Shown: piece by piece, positions 30,021-39,229 of the stretch
Layout: every line of letters starts with the position of its first letter
How positions within the stretch are numbered: position 1 is the first letter of the stretch
From: Microbacterium trichothecenolyticum
GTDB lineage: Bacteria; Actinomycetota; Actinomycetes; Actinomycetales; Microbacteriaceae
NCBI RefSeq assembly: GCF_030818955.1
Contig: NZ_JAUTBF010000001.1
Span: 558,001-622,000 of the forward strand
Reading direction: 5' to 3'
DNA: 64,000 bases
Translations under genes and position numbers: made by a program
The notes under the pieces: model-generated
What the model saw: only the letters and a program-made list of their open reading frames with translations
Told to the model about the DNA's origin: nothing
Databases searched by the model: none

Positions 30021-30588
30021 CGGCGACCCGATCGACGACGCCCTCGCCGCGGCCACCGCCGCGGTGTCGGCGCTCATCGTCGCGGTCGGAGCAGCCAACC
30101 CCGTCGTCGTCCTCGACGGTCGCAGCGGGGCGGGCAAGAGCTCGTTGGCGCGCCGGCTCGTCGCGTCGTGGCCGCTTCGCGGCCGCGTCCAGCTCGTCGC
30201 GCTCGACGACATCTATCCCGGCTGGGATGGACTGGACGCGGGTTCGGTGTACGCGCGCGAGACGGTTCTCACCCCGCACGCCAAGGGCGGCGTGGGCGTG
30301 TGGGAACGCTGGGACTGGGAACGGGGAGAACGCGCAGAGGCGCACGCCGTCGACCCGTCTCTCCCGCTCGTCATCGAGGGCGCGGGTGCCCTCACCCCCG
30401 AGACGGCGCGGTTGGCCGACGTATCGGTGTGGGTCGAGGCGCCGTCACCGTCGCGCAAGCACCGCGCGCTCGACCGCGACGGCGACACCTATCGCCCACA
30501 TTGGGAGCGCTGGGCGGCGCAGGAGGAGCAGCACCTCGCGGCGCACGATCCCGTCTCCCTCGCGACGATCGTCGTACGCGTGCCCTGA
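29995..30588 (+). CDS. P-loop NTPase, uridine kinase-like
   Basis: A nucleotide-binding protein of about 197 residues. The Walker A is VVLDGRSGAGKSSLARRLV. LVALDDIYPGWDG follows as in uridine/phosphoribulokinase-type kinases, and LPLVIEGAGAL is the Walker-B-like strand. HRALDRDGDTYRPHWERWAAQEEQH resembles a lid region. This pattern fits small actinobacterial ATP-binding proteins of unproven substrate. The start is unsure: GTG at 29995, overlapping the previous gene by 26 nt, or GTG at 30064. Neither has a Shine-Dalgarno. The gene ends 38 nt from the convergent DUF2017 gene. Confidence 0.75.
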   Translation: MSSASSRSNGDPIDDALAAATAAVSALIVAVGAANPVVVLDGRSGAGKSSLARRLVASWPLRGRVQLVALDDIYPGWDGLDAGSVYARETVLTPHAKGGVGVWERWDWERGERAEAHAVDPSLPLVIEGAGALTPETARLADVSVWVEAPSPSRKHRALDRDGDTYRPHWERWAAQEEQHLAAHDPVSLATIVVRVP

Positions 30589-30626
30589 AGACGCGCCCCG
30601 GGCCGCCGGGTCGGGGCGAGAGGGCG

Positions 30627-31104
30627 TCAGCCGCGATCCAGCGCCGCGACGAGTCCATCCAGCCGGTACCCGATCCAGTCGTACACGCCGAAACGAGGAT
30701 CGTCGGGCTGGTGGTCGTCCTCGGTCTGGATGCCGAGACGCGACGCGAGCACGAGGCGCACCGCCGAGAGGGTCCGCATCCAAGCGAGAGCCTCGCTCTC
30801 GCCGAGGGCCACCGAGATCGTGGCATCCGGGTCTGCGTCGGTGTCGCCACCGTCCATGCCGAGCGTCTGCAGCACGACGGCAGCGTCGTCGGATCGGCGC
30901 TCGAGCAGATCGTCGGCCGTGAGGCGGCGGAACTCCCGCGTCGCCTCCTCGTCGTCGGGGTACGCGTCCGGCGTCAGCCGGGCGAACCGCGGGATCGTCG
31001 TCGCGGCGGCTGCCGGCCAGGACGTCGCGGAACTGTCCCACGATTCCCGCGAGGTGCAGAGCCTCGAGGTGACTCACCTCGAGCACGACGATCTTCTCGT
31101 TCAC
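30627..31104 (-). pseudogene. DUF2017 protein, frameshifted as sequenced
   Basis: A ClpS-linked actinobacterial protein of unknown function. The first 30 codons from the GTG at 31104 read VNEKIVVLEVSHLEALHL... as expected for DUF2017. The rest is in another frame: IPRFARLTPDAYPDDEEATR on to the conserved C-terminus GVYDWIGYRLDGLVAALD. One extra base between about 30990 and 31015, in a GC-repeat tract, explains it; one base fewer gives about 158 residues, a normal length. The frame of the C-terminal part has no start codon before the break. The start overlaps the clpS stop (GTGA) and has GGAAGGA upstream. Either a sequencing error or a real disruption. Confidence 0.85.
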
Positions 31105-31400
31105 GCGGGTTCCTTCCGGACGGTGGCCCAGAGGCCGAAGTCGTGCATGGCCTGGGTGTGGGCTTCCATCACCTCGCGGGGGCCACGAGCGACCACGGCG
31201 TGACCCTCGTGATGCACGGCCAGCATGAGTCGCTCGGCCGTCGCGGCATCGAAGCCGAAGTAGGTGCGGAACACGCGACTGACGTAGCTCATGAGGTTGA
31301 CGGGATCGTTCCACACCACCGTCTGCCACGACGACGGGGGCTGCGCGGCGAGCCAGGCGTCTTCGACGACATCGAGGTCGGGCGTTGCTGCACCGGCCAT
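31101..31400 (-). CDS. clpS: ATP-dependent Clp protease adaptor ClpS
   Basis: Adaptor handing N-degron substrates to ClpA/ClpC-ClpP. It has 99 residues. WQTVVWNDPVNLMSYVSRVF is the ClpS signature with the substrate-binding Asn-Asp pair. VHHEGHAVVARGPREVMEAH and the C-terminal FGLWATVRKE complete the fold. The start ATG at 31400 overlaps the preceding stop by one base. The operon order is metallopeptidase-like, clpS, DUF2017, as seen in many actinobacteria. Confidence 0.95.
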   Translation of the reverse strand: MAGAATPDLDVVEDAWLAAQPPSSWQTVVWNDPVNLMSYVSRVFRTYFGFDAATAERLMLAVHHEGHAVVARGPREVMEAHTQAMHDFGLWATVRKEPA

Positions 31401-31777
31401 CAAGCCCACCCCAACTCGTGCAGACGGTCGTCGTCGATGCCGTAGAAATGGGCGATCTCGTGAACGAGCGTGGTGTGGATCTCGTCGCGGAGCTCGCTTT
31501 CGTCGGCACACGCGGCGAGGTGGGGCTCGCGGTACACGATGATGCGGTCGGGCAACTCCCCGGCGCCGTAGCGTTCCCGCTCGGTCAACGCCCAGCCGTC
31601 GTACAGTCCGAGCAGGTCGAGCGATCCGTCGTCGGGGCGGTCTTCGACGACGAAGACGACGTTGTCGAGCCCCTCGACCATGTCGTCGGGCAGACGGTCG
31701 AGCTCGTCGACGACGAGACGCTCGAACGATTCGGCATCCACGTCGAGAAGGACGCGAGCGGGGGCGTCGTCGTTCAC
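31400..31777 (-). CDS. zincin-like metallopeptidase family protein
   Basis: A 125-residue protein of the minigluzincin-like family often found next to clpS in actinobacteria. The motif TLVHEIAHFYGIDDDRLHELGW contains HExxH and a downstream Asp/Glu-rich end, consistent with a zinc site. LDLLGLYDGWALTERERYG and LPDRIIVYREP are conserved in the family. Peptidase activity is not generally proven for these proteins. The start is GTG at 31777 with GGGAGG 5-6 nt upstream. It is the first gene of the operon with clpS. Confidence 0.88.
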   Translation of the reverse strand: MNDDAPARVLLDVDAESFERLVVDELDRLPDDMVEGLDNVVFVVEDRPDDGSLDLLGLYDGWALTERERYGAGELPDRIIVYREPHLAACADESELRDEIHTTLVHEIAHFYGIDDDRLHELGWA

Positions 31778-31904
31778 GGCACGCCTCCCGTCATCGCGGT
31801 CCGGACAATGGATGCCGCGACACCGGCGGCGTGGTCGATTCTACGGGGGCACCCCCCCGTCGCGGGCCGCCGGTCGAGCGGAGGACGGAGGGGTACCCGG
31901 GATG

Positions 31905-31938
31905 CACGAGAGCCCGGCCGACGGGCCGGGCTCTCGTG
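31905..31938 (-). terminator. terminator after tRNA-His
   Basis: A perfect 15-bp stem, CACGAGAGCCCGGCC against GGCCGGGCTCTCGTG, with a 4-nt loop, just downstream of the tRNA on the minus strand. Confidence 0.8.
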
Positions 31939-31942
31939 ATAA

Positions 31943-32019
31943 TGGGGTGGCTAACGGGACTTGAACCCGCGACCCCCGCGACCACAACGCGGTGCTCTAC
32001 CAACTGAGCTATAGCCACC
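31943..32019 (-). tRNA. tRNA-His (GTG)
   Basis: A cloverleaf can be folded on the minus strand. The acceptor stem GTGGCTA carries the extra G-1 opposite C73, which identifies tRNA-His. The D arm is GCTCAGTTGGTAGAGC, the anticodon loop TTGTGGT gives GTG, and the T loop is TTCAAGT. CCA is encoded. Confidence 0.95.
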
Positions 32020-32054
32020 ATGTGCCTGCCGCAGCAGACAACTGAACGATTATG

Positions 32055-32681
32055 TCATACGTCCAGGGCGAACGACGACACGGCCGAGGCCGACACGGCC
32101 TTCGCTTCGTCGCTCGTGGGGCCCGGCTGCGGCACGAAGACCGCGGCGCGGTAGTAGGCGAGCTCGCGGATGGACTCGCGGATATCGGCGAGCGCGCGGT
32201 GCCCGCCGTTCTTGGCGGGCGCCTGGAAGTAGGCGCGCGGGTACCACCGACGCGAGAGTTCCTTGATGCTCGACACGTCGACGTTGCGGTAGTGCAACCA
32301 GCGGTCGACGCGGGGCATGTACTTCGCGAGGAACATCCGGTCGGTGCCGATCGTGTTGCCCGCGAGCGGGGCCTTGCCCTCGACGGGGGCGAAACGCTGG
32401 ATGTACTCCAAGGCCTGGAACTCGGCATCTGCGAGGCTCACCCCGTGCGGGATCTCGTCGAGCAGCCCCGACGAGCGGTGCATTTCGGTGACGAACTCGC
32501 CCATGTTGGCGATCGCGGAGTCGTCGGGCTTGATCACGATCTGGAAACCGGGGTCGAGCACGTTCAGCTCGAAGTCGGTCACGACGACGGCGATCTCGAC
32601 GAGTTCGTCGACCGCGAGGTCGAGTCCCGTCATCTCGCAGTCGATCCAGACGAGACGGTCGTTCTCGGAGGCGCCTACCAT
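32055..32681 (-). CDS. orn: oligoribonuclease
   Basis: DEDDh 3'-5' exoribonuclease that degrades two- to five-nucleotide RNAs (and pGpG) to mononucleotides. It has 208 residues from the ATG at 32681. LVWIDCEMTGLDL is the first metal-binding DxE motif. PLAGNTIGTDRMFLAKYMP and the C-terminal HRALADIRESIREL (HxxxD) complete the active site. The start fits a TAGAAT element at 32688-32693, 6 nt upstream, so leaderless; an in-frame GTG at 32687 is the alternative. It lies between tRNA-His and tRNA-Arg genes. Confidence 0.95.
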   Translation of the reverse strand: MVGASENDRLVWIDCEMTGLDLAVDELVEIAVVVTDFELNVLDPGFQIVIKPDDSAIANMGEFVTEMHRSSGLLDEIPHGVSLADAEFQALEYIQRFAPVEGKAPLAGNTIGTDRMFLAKYMPRVDRWLHYRNVDVSSIKELSRRWYPRAYFQAPAKNGGHRALADIRESIRELAYYRAAVFVPQPGPTSDEAKAVSASAVSSFALDV

Positions 32682-32687
32682 TCCCAC

Positions 32688-32693
32688 ATTCTA
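32688..32693 (-). promoter_or_regulatory. leaderless -10 element for orn
   Basis: TAGAAT on the minus strand, with 6 nt to the ATG at 32681. Confidence 0.6.
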
Positions 32694-32718
32694 GTGAGCG
32701 CAGTGCCGGGGCTTCGGG

Positions 32719-32791
32719 TCCCCCAGACACGATTCGAACGTGTGACCGGCGGATTAGAAGGCCGCTGCTCTATCCACTGAGCTACTGGGGG
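32719..32791 (-). tRNA. tRNA-Arg (TCT)
   Basis: A 73-nt cloverleaf on the minus strand: acceptor CCCCCAG/CTGGGGG, D arm GCTCAGTGGATAGAGC, anticodon loop CTTCTAA giving TCT, and T arm ACACG-TTCGAAT-CGTGT. The last anticodon-stem pair is C31 opposite U39, a mismatch. CCA is not encoded (CCC follows the discriminator A). Confidence 0.92.
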
Positions 32792-32894
32792 TCATCGTCC
32801 AGGATATCGGCGGCGGCCCCTCGTCCGCACCAGGGCCTGGCGGGGTGGACGGCTCGCGCGTAATCTTCCGGTCACCGAGAGCAAAGGAGCACTC

Positions 32895-33104
32895 ATGTCC
32901 GAGACGATCGTGCGACGTCTGTGGGTCGCTTACGGCCCCGTCGGGGTGGTCGGCAAGATCCAGAAGGATGTCGACGGGTACACCGTTCACATGGCCGGGA
33001 AGAACGAGCCGCTGGGCGTGTATCCGTCGATGGAGATCGCGAAGAGCGCCCTGCAGACGCACCTGCGGCCCGGCAGCGACCGCCCGCAGTTCCGCGAGCA
33101 CTGA
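32895..33104 (+). CDS. small conserved protein of unknown function
   Basis: A 69-residue protein I cannot assign. The text MSETIVRRLWVAYGPVGVVG, then KIQKDVDGYTVHMAGKNEPL and GVYPSMEIAKSALQTHLRPG, has a compact alternating hydrophobic pattern. It looks like a small alpha/beta domain without a signal peptide or membrane helix. The ATG has a strong AAAGGAG Shine-Dalgarno, and TAATCT at 32861-32866 is a likely -10. It is monocistronic and followed 13 nt later by a hairpin. Its coding quality is good; I have seen no known motif. Confidence 0.78.
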   Translation: MSETIVRRLWVAYGPVGVVGKIQKDVDGYTVHMAGKNEPLGVYPSMEIAKSALQTHLRPGSDRPQFREH

Positions 33105-33115
33105 CGCAGGCGCGC

Positions 33116-33724
33116 TCACACCCGAGCCGGCCGATGCGACGCTCGCGTCGGCTCGGGTGTGGCCAGCAGGGGCAGTGCCACGTGCACGAGCGGACCGATG
33201 CCCAGCGCGAACACCACGGTGCCGATGCCGACCGTGCCGCCGAGGAGCCAGCCGAGTACGAGAACGGATCCTTCGACGGTGAGCCGGCAGATCCAGATCG
33301 GCCAGCCGAAGCGCGCGTGCATGCCGGTCATGAGTCCGTCCCGGGGGCCGGGGCCGAAGTGTGCGCCGATGTAGAGACCGGATGCGACGGCGACGAGGAC
33401 CACACCTCCGACGAGCATGGCGGCCTGTAGCCAGAGTGCATCGGGGTGGGGGAGGACCCAGAGCGCGACCTGCATGCTCGTTCCGACGAGCAGGACGTTG
33501 GCGATGGTGCCGATGCCGGGTTTCTGACGCAGTGGGATCCACAGCAGCAGCACGGCGAGTCCGACGATGTTCGTGACCCAGCCGACGCCCACGCCCGTGA
33601 CACGCGAGATGCCCTGCGCGAAGACGGTCCACGGGTCGACGCCGAGCCCGGCGGCGACGGTGAAGGCGCAGCCGACGCCGTAGAGGGCGAGTCCGACAAG
33701 GAGGCGGGTGATGCGAGAGGACAT
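33116..33724 (-). CDS. YczE/YitT-like integral membrane protein
   Basis: A 202-residue membrane protein with five to six hydrophobic segments. GVGCAFTVAAGLGVDPWTVFAQG near the N-terminus, and GAHFGPGPRDGLMTGMHARFGWP in a loop, are hallmarks of the YczE/YyaS/YitT group. The function is unproven; members next to MocR regulators are thought to move small metabolites. The ATG at 33724 is preferred to an in-frame TTG at 33736, though neither has a good Shine-Dalgarno. It is divergent from the MocR gene, with a palindrome between them. Confidence 0.85.
   Translation of the reverse strand: MSSRITRLLVGLALYGVGCAFTVAAGLGVDPWTVFAQGISRVTGVGVGWVTNIVGLAVLLLWIPLRQKPGIGTIANVLLVGTSMQVALWVLPHPDALWLQAAMLVGGVVLVAVASGLYIGAHFGPGPRDGLMTGMHARFGWPIWICRLTVEGSVLVLGWLLGGTVGIGTVVFALGIGPLVHVALPLLATPEPTRASHRPARV
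33117..33161. terminator. hairpin at the convergent gene ends
   Basis: CACACCCGAGCC pairs with GGCTCGGGTGTG. The hairpin lies just after the small + gene and inside the last codons of the minus-strand permease gene. It can terminate the + transcript; its action on the other strand is unclear. Confidence 0.6.
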
Positions 33725-33730
33725 GATAAA

Positions 33731-33750
33731 AGCCAATCATGAGATTGGCT
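33731..33750. promoter_or_regulatory. candidate MocR operator
   Basis: The perfect palindrome AGCCAATCATGAGATTGGCT lies in the short region between the divergent permease and MocR genes. A further CCAAT half-site follows at 33763-33767. The position fits repression or activation of both genes by the MocR protein. Confidence 0.6.
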
Positions 33751-33785
33751 TGATAGAGTAAGTCCAATATCGCTAACGTGGCCTC

Positions 33786-35204
33786 ATGGACTCGAGAATC
33801 TCCGCACGCGCACTGGCTGCCGCACTCGGGGGCTGGCGCGGCACGGGGCCGGCGTACGAGTCGCTGGCCGACGGCATACGGTTGCTTTGCCTCGACAACC
33901 GGCTGGCGCCGTCGACAGCGTTGCCCGCGGAACGCGAGCTCGCTGCCGCCCTGTCGCTGAGCCGCACGACCGTGGCTGCGGCTTACCGGAGCCTGCGCGA
34001 AACAGGCCACATCGAGAGCCTGCGCGGCAGCGGAAGCGTCACTCTTCCCCTCGGCCGGAACGACCCCGGACGCTTCGAGTCCGACGATGCCGTCATCGAT
34101 CTGCAGCAGGCCAGTCCCGCGGCCTGGCCGGGTCTTCCCGCGGTGATCGCCGAGGTCACCCAGGACGTGCCCGCGCTCGTCGCACGCACGGGTTACGACG
34201 TGGTGGGCGACCCTCTCCTGCGCGCAGCGATCGCGGACCGCTACACCCGCCGCGGGCTCGCGACCGACCCCGAGCAGATCCTGGTCACCACCGGCGCGCA
34301 GAGCGCCATTCACCTGATCGCCTCGATCCTGCTGAATCGTGCTGACCGGGTGCTCATCGAGACGCCGACGTACCCCCACGCGTCCGATGCCTTCCGCCGC
34401 ATCGGCGCCCGTCTGGTGGGTGTCCCCGTCGACGTGGAAGACGGGTGGGACCTCGAGCGGGCTGCCCAGACGTTCGCGCGTGCCCTGCCGACCTTGGGCT
34501 ACCTCATGCCCGATTTTCACAATCCGACGGGTCGCACCATGACCGATGCCGAGACCGCGGCATTCGTCGATGGCGCCCGCGCGGTGGGGACGACGCTCGT
34601 GCTCGATGAGACCACGGCCGAATTGGACATCGATCGTCGGGGGCCGGCGGCACCGTTCCCCGACGACGAGCACATCATCCGGGTGGCATCGCTGGGCAAG
34701 ACGGTGTGGGGCGGCCTCCGGGTCGGGTGGATCCGCGCGGTCCCCGACGTGGTGCGCCGCCTCGCGAGCGGGCGACCGGTGCACGACCTCGGAACCCCCG
34801 AACTCGAACAGGCCATCGCGGCTCGCCTCGTACCGCGACTGGACGAGATCGCCGCCCAGCGCGGAGATCTGCTGCGCGCGGGGCGGAACAGTCTCGTCTC
34901 GGCGCTGCGGCGGTCATTCCCGGAGTGGGAGGTGCCGGAACCCCGCGGAGGCGTCTCGCTGTGGGTCGGCCTCGGCGCGCCGCTGAGCACACCGCTCGTC
35001 ATGAACGCGCGGGCGCGGGGCCTCGCGCTGTCGGCGGGCTCGCGCTTCGCCGTCGACGGCGGACACGATCGTCGGCTGCGCGTGCCGTTCACGGCGGCCC
35101 CGAGTACCCTCGAGCGGGCCGCGGACATTCTGCGCGCGGCGTGGGCTGACGTGCGGGGCGGCAGATCGGTCGACGCGCGCGTGGAACTGTCGACGGTGGT
35201 GTGA
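33786..35204 (+). CDS. MocR-type transcriptional regulator (GntR HTH plus aminotransferase domain)
   Basis: A 472-residue PLP-dependent regulator. The N-terminal GntR winged helix is at residues about 15-90 (LAPSTALPAERELAAALSLS, RTTVAAAYRSLRETGHIESL). The fold-type-I aminotransferase domain has TTGAQSAIHLIASILLNRAD, PDFHNPTGRTMTD, LDETTAELDID and ASLGKTVWGGLRVGWIRA with the PLP Lys. MocR proteins sense vitamin B6 or amino-compound ligands. The divergent YczE-like gene and the palindrome between them suggest it controls that permease. It is not necessarily PdxR: no pdxST is in the window. Confidence 0.92.
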   Translation: MDSRISARALAAALGGWRGTGPAYESLADGIRLLCLDNRLAPSTALPAERELAAALSLSRTTVAAAYRSLRETGHIESLRGSGSVTLPLGRNDPGRFESDDAVIDLQQASPAAWPGLPAVIAEVTQDVPALVARTGYDVVGDPLLRAAIADRYTRRGLATDPEQILVTTGAQSAIHLIASILLNRADRVLIETPTYPHASDAFRRIGARLVGVPVDVEDGWDLERAAQTFARALPTLGYLMPDFHNPTGRTMTDAETAAFVDGARAVGTTLVLDETTAELDIDRRGPAAPFPDDEHIIRVASLGKTVWGGLRVGWIRAVPDVVRRLASGRPVHDLGTPELEQAIAARLVPRLDEIAAQRGDLLRAGRNSLVSALRRSFPEWEVPEPRGGVSLWVGLGAPLSTPLVMNARARGLALSAGSRFAVDGGHDRRLRVPFTAAPSTLERAADILRAAWADVRGGRSVDARVELSTVV

Positions 35205-35294
35205 GTCGTCGCCGGACGCCCAGGGCGAAGCCGCGTCGGGCGTTCGGTGGACCCCGCCCGAGCGCGACCGCCGCGAGCGCCGGGCGGGAAGTCG

Positions 35295-35552
35295 TCAGCG
35301 GCTGTACCGCAGGCACTCGAAGGCCTCGTTCGACGACCAGAACTCGCCCAAGCGACGGAAATGTCCCGACGCCGCATGAAATCGCTCGGCGGCGTACCGG
35401 TAGCCCCCCTCGGCGGCGACGGCCCGGATGTGCCCCACGACGATGCCGCGAGGGTCGGCGATGCGCCACAGGCCCGCGGCGACGTGCGTCGCGGCTCCCC
35501 ACCCGGCCGGACGCGGTGCCGGGGCGAGGTCGTTCCACAGTGCGGTGCTCAT
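35295..35552 (-). CDS. small conserved protein of unknown function
   Basis: An 85-residue protein with many aromatic and small residues: STALWNDLAPAPRPAGWGAA, then HVAAGLWRIADPRGIVVGHI and a basic, aromatic C-terminus ending FECLRYSR. It has no signal peptide and no recognisable family. The ATG at 35552 is supported by a TACCGT element 7 nt upstream, the leaderless layout; an in-frame ATG at 35582 is less likely. It lies alone between the MocR gene and ssb. Confidence 0.7.
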   Translation of the reverse strand: MSTALWNDLAPAPRPAGWGAATHVAAGLWRIADPRGIVVGHIRAVAAEGGYRYAAERFHAASGHFRRLGEFWSSNEAFECLRYSR

Positions 35553-35559
35553 GACGGCG

Positions 35560-35565
35560 ACGGTA
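35560..35565 (-). promoter_or_regulatory. leaderless -10 element for the small gene at 35552
   Basis: TACCGT on the minus strand, with 7 nt to the ATG. Confidence 0.5.
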
Positions 35566-35695
35566 CGCCGAACCTCCGACATCGAGCCGTTCGCGAGATC
35601 GCGCCCATCCTCCCCACGTCGACGGTTGCTCGATTCCTCCACGGATGCGGGTCACGCGACAGCGGGACCGCCGCTCGCACCGTCATCCTGGGCGG

Positions 35696-35730
35696 GCTCC
35701 GGCATCCGTCGGGCACACGGATGCCGGAGC
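35696..35730. repeat. perfect hairpin in the ssb leader
   Basis: A 13-bp perfect inverted repeat, GCTCCGGCATCCG against CGGATGCCGGAGC, with a 9-nt loop, containing an inverted heptamer pair. It ends 26 nt before the ssb ATG and has no T-run. It could be a leader structure for ssb, or an uptake-type inverted word. Confidence 0.6.
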
Positions 35731-35756
35731 GCACATCCGAGCGAGAGGACAACATC

Positions 35757-36293
35757 ATGAGCGACCACATCACCATCGTGGGCAACATCGTCGGCGACCT
35801 GGAGCAGCGCTCGACGCGCGGCGGGGGACCGGTGGCGGCCTTCCGACTCGCCGTCGGCGAACGACGGCTCGACCGCGAGCGCGGCGAATGGGTCGACGGG
35901 CACACCAATTTCTATGCCGTATCGGTCTTCGGCGAGCTGGGCGCGAACGCATTGCGCTCCTTCCGCAAAGGAGAGCGGGTGATCGTGAGCGGTCGGCTGC
36001 GCCTGCGCGAATGGGAGGCCGAGAACCGCCGCGGTGTGAGCGCCGACGTGACGGCCGATGCCGTCGGCCACGACGTGAGGTGGGGGATCACCCGCTTCGT
36101 TCGTATTCCCCGCCCGGAGGAGGCGGAGGCGACCGCGCGCGACGAGTCGGGAACCGCTGCGCATCCCCCCGCCGCACGTGATGCCGACGGGTGGGCCGTC
36201 CCCGGTGCGTCCGGCGCGGCAGGCGGGGCCGAGCGGGTGCCCGAGGCCGGGGATGCTCCCGCGCCCGGAGAGCCGGTCGAGACGCCGTTCTGA
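35757..36293 (+). CDS. ssb: single-stranded DNA-binding protein
   Basis: OB-fold protein coating single-stranded DNA. It has 178 residues. The OB domain in the first 110 residues shows HITIVGNIVGDLEQRSTRGG, VAAFRLAVGERRLDRERGEW, NFYAVSVFGELGANALRSF and KGERVIVSGRLRLREWEAEN. The C-terminal part is Ala/Gly/Pro-rich and ends VETPF. It lacks the typical acidic DDDIPF-like tip, so it may be the accessory SSB paralogue rather than the replisomal one. The ATG has GAGAGGA 7 nt upstream. The long frame upstream is a shadow. Confidence 0.9.
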   Translation: MSDHITIVGNIVGDLEQRSTRGGGPVAAFRLAVGERRLDRERGEWVDGHTNFYAVSVFGELGANALRSFRKGERVIVSGRLRLREWEAENRRGVSADVTADAVGHDVRWGITRFVRIPRPEEAEATARDESGTAAHPPAARDADGWAVPGASGAAGGAERVPEAGDAPAPGEPVETPF

Positions 36294-36358
36294 CCGTCAC
36301 CGGCACGAGCAGTGCGGCCTCCCCGGGGAGAGGGCGGGGCTTGCTCCGGCGGCGTCCG

Positions 36359-36364
36359 TACAAT
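36359..36364 (+). promoter_or_regulatory. leaderless -10 element for the lipoprotein gene
   Basis: TACAAT ends 7 nt before the GTG at 36372. Confidence 0.65.
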
Positions 36365-36371
36365 CGATGGC

Positions 36372-36875
36372 GTGTCTCGTCTCACCGGTCGCTCCCTCGC
36401 AGCCCTGTCCGTGCTGGCCGTGCTGGGCTTGGCGGGGTGTGTCGCTACCCCCGTGGAGCGGGCACCGTCTGCCTCTGCCGGCTCCGCCTCCGCCGCCCCC
36501 ACGGCCGACGCCGGTGCCACCGCGAGCGCCACGCCGATGGCGCCGGCGTTCGTTTCGAACGGGACGGCGTCGCAGAATCTGCCGTTCTTCACCAGCGTGG
36601 TCGGGACGGTCTGGTCGGGCCCCGACCAGGTCGCCGGACGCGCCTACATCGACGCCCTCGTCTCGGCCGGGTTCGACAAGGCGGCGATGCAGGTGACCCC
36701 CGACCAGAGCACCGTCGGCAACGCGGCGGAGAGCATCGAGTTCTCTGTCCGAATGGGCGACGAGTGCCTCGTCGGACAGGTCGGGCCGTCGATCGGTGCG
36801 CCGGTGACCGCGGTGCTGCCCGGTCTGTCGGCGGGCGGCTGCCTGATCGGTCAGACACGCGCGATCGACTGGTGA
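36372..36875 (+). CDS. small exported lipoprotein
   Basis: A 167-residue predicted lipoprotein. The basic start (SRLTGRS) is followed by a hydrophobic stretch and the lipobox LAGC with Cys near residue 23. An Ala/Ser/Thr linker of about 35 residues leads to a globular domain with SNGTASQNLPFFTSVVGTVW, a helix DALVSAGFDKAAMQV and a C-terminal GGCLIGQTRAIDW. Two Cys in the domain (DECLVGQ, GGCLIGQ) may form a disulfide. It resembles small actinobacterial lipoproteins (DUF6993-like), role unknown. The start is chosen by the leaderless promoter. Confidence 0.82.
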   Translation: MSRLTGRSLAALSVLAVLGLAGCVATPVERAPSASAGSASAAPTADAGATASATPMAPAFVSNGTASQNLPFFTSVVGTVWSGPDQVAGRAYIDALVSAGFDKAAMQVTPDQSTVGNAAESIEFSVRMGDECLVGQVGPSIGAPVTAVLPGLSAGGCLIGQTRAIDW

Positions 36876-36930
36876 CCCACGACGGCTGCCGCCCGTGCGC
36901 GCAGCCGTCGGTGACGACGCACTCCGCCCT

Positions 36931-36936
36931 TAGACT
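36931..36936 (+). promoter_or_regulatory. -10 element for ettA
   Basis: TAGACT ends 9 nt before the ettA ATG; GGAGGGG lies between them, so the transcript may have a very short leader. Confidence 0.55.
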
Positions 36937-36945
36937 GGAGGGGTT

Positions 36946-38617
<1,672 letters not shown>

Positions 38618-38625
<8 letters not shown>

Positions 38626-39175
38626 CGCCTCCGCCGCGCCGCACGGCGCGGCATCCCCCGACGAGGGCCCGGACGCCTCCGGGCCCTCGCGGGTGCACGT
38701 GCCCATCCATCTGCGATGGGGCGACCTCGACGCGCTCGGGCACGTGAACAACACGTCGATGTTGAAGTTGCTCGAGGAGGCGCGGCTGCGCGCCTTCTGG
38801 CACAGCGACGGCGAGGGCGAGCCTCTGCCGACCGCCGTCTTCGACATGGACGTGCTCGACAGCGGAGGCGAGCGCGCGACGCTCATCGCCCGCCAGGAGA
38901 TCGAGTACCTCCGCCCGACGCCCTACAGCCAGCGACCGCTCGACGTGCGCATGTGGATCGGTGCGATGGGCGGATCCAGCGCCGATATCTGCTTCGAGGT
39001 CTTCAGCCCCGTCGGCGACGCCGAGCCCGTGCTCTATGCGCGCGCCACCGCCGTGGTCGTCCTCGTCGACACCGCGAGCGGGCGCCCGATCCGGTGGACC
39101 GAGCGCGAGCGAACAGCCTGGGCGCCCTACGTCGGCGACCCGATCGAGTACCGACGGCGTCCCGGCCGCACCTGA
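38618..39175 (+). CDS. acyl-CoA thioesterase (4HBT hot-dog fold)
   Basis: A 185-residue hot-dog-fold thioesterase of the YbgC/4-hydroxybenzoyl-CoA type. HLRWGDLDALGHVNNTSMLKLLEEAR carries the catalytic Asp and the HVNN motif around residue 45. IARQEIEYLRPTPYSQRPLDV and VLYARATAVVVLVD complete the fold. The first 25 residues are a Pro/Ala-rich extension. The start is GTG at 38618, overlapping the ettA stop. The substrate is unknown; the tesB-like gene faces it. Confidence 0.9.
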
Positions 39176-39197
39176 GACCACCGCGACACCGTCCGTG

Positions 39198-39222
39198 CGG
39201 ATGCCGCGGGGCCCGGCATCCG
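39198..39222. terminator. hairpin between convergent thioesterase genes
   Basis: CGGATGCCG pairs with CGGCATCCG across a 7-nt loop, between two convergent genes. The arms are the GGATGCC/GGCATCC heptamer. There is no T-run. Confidence 0.55.
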
Positions 39223-39229
39223 GGATCCG

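Noticed and set aside
33724..33736. TTG at 33736 as start of the YczE-like permease
   Set aside because: It would fall within the operator palindrome and has no Shine-Dalgarno; the ATG at 33724 gives the normal N-terminus.
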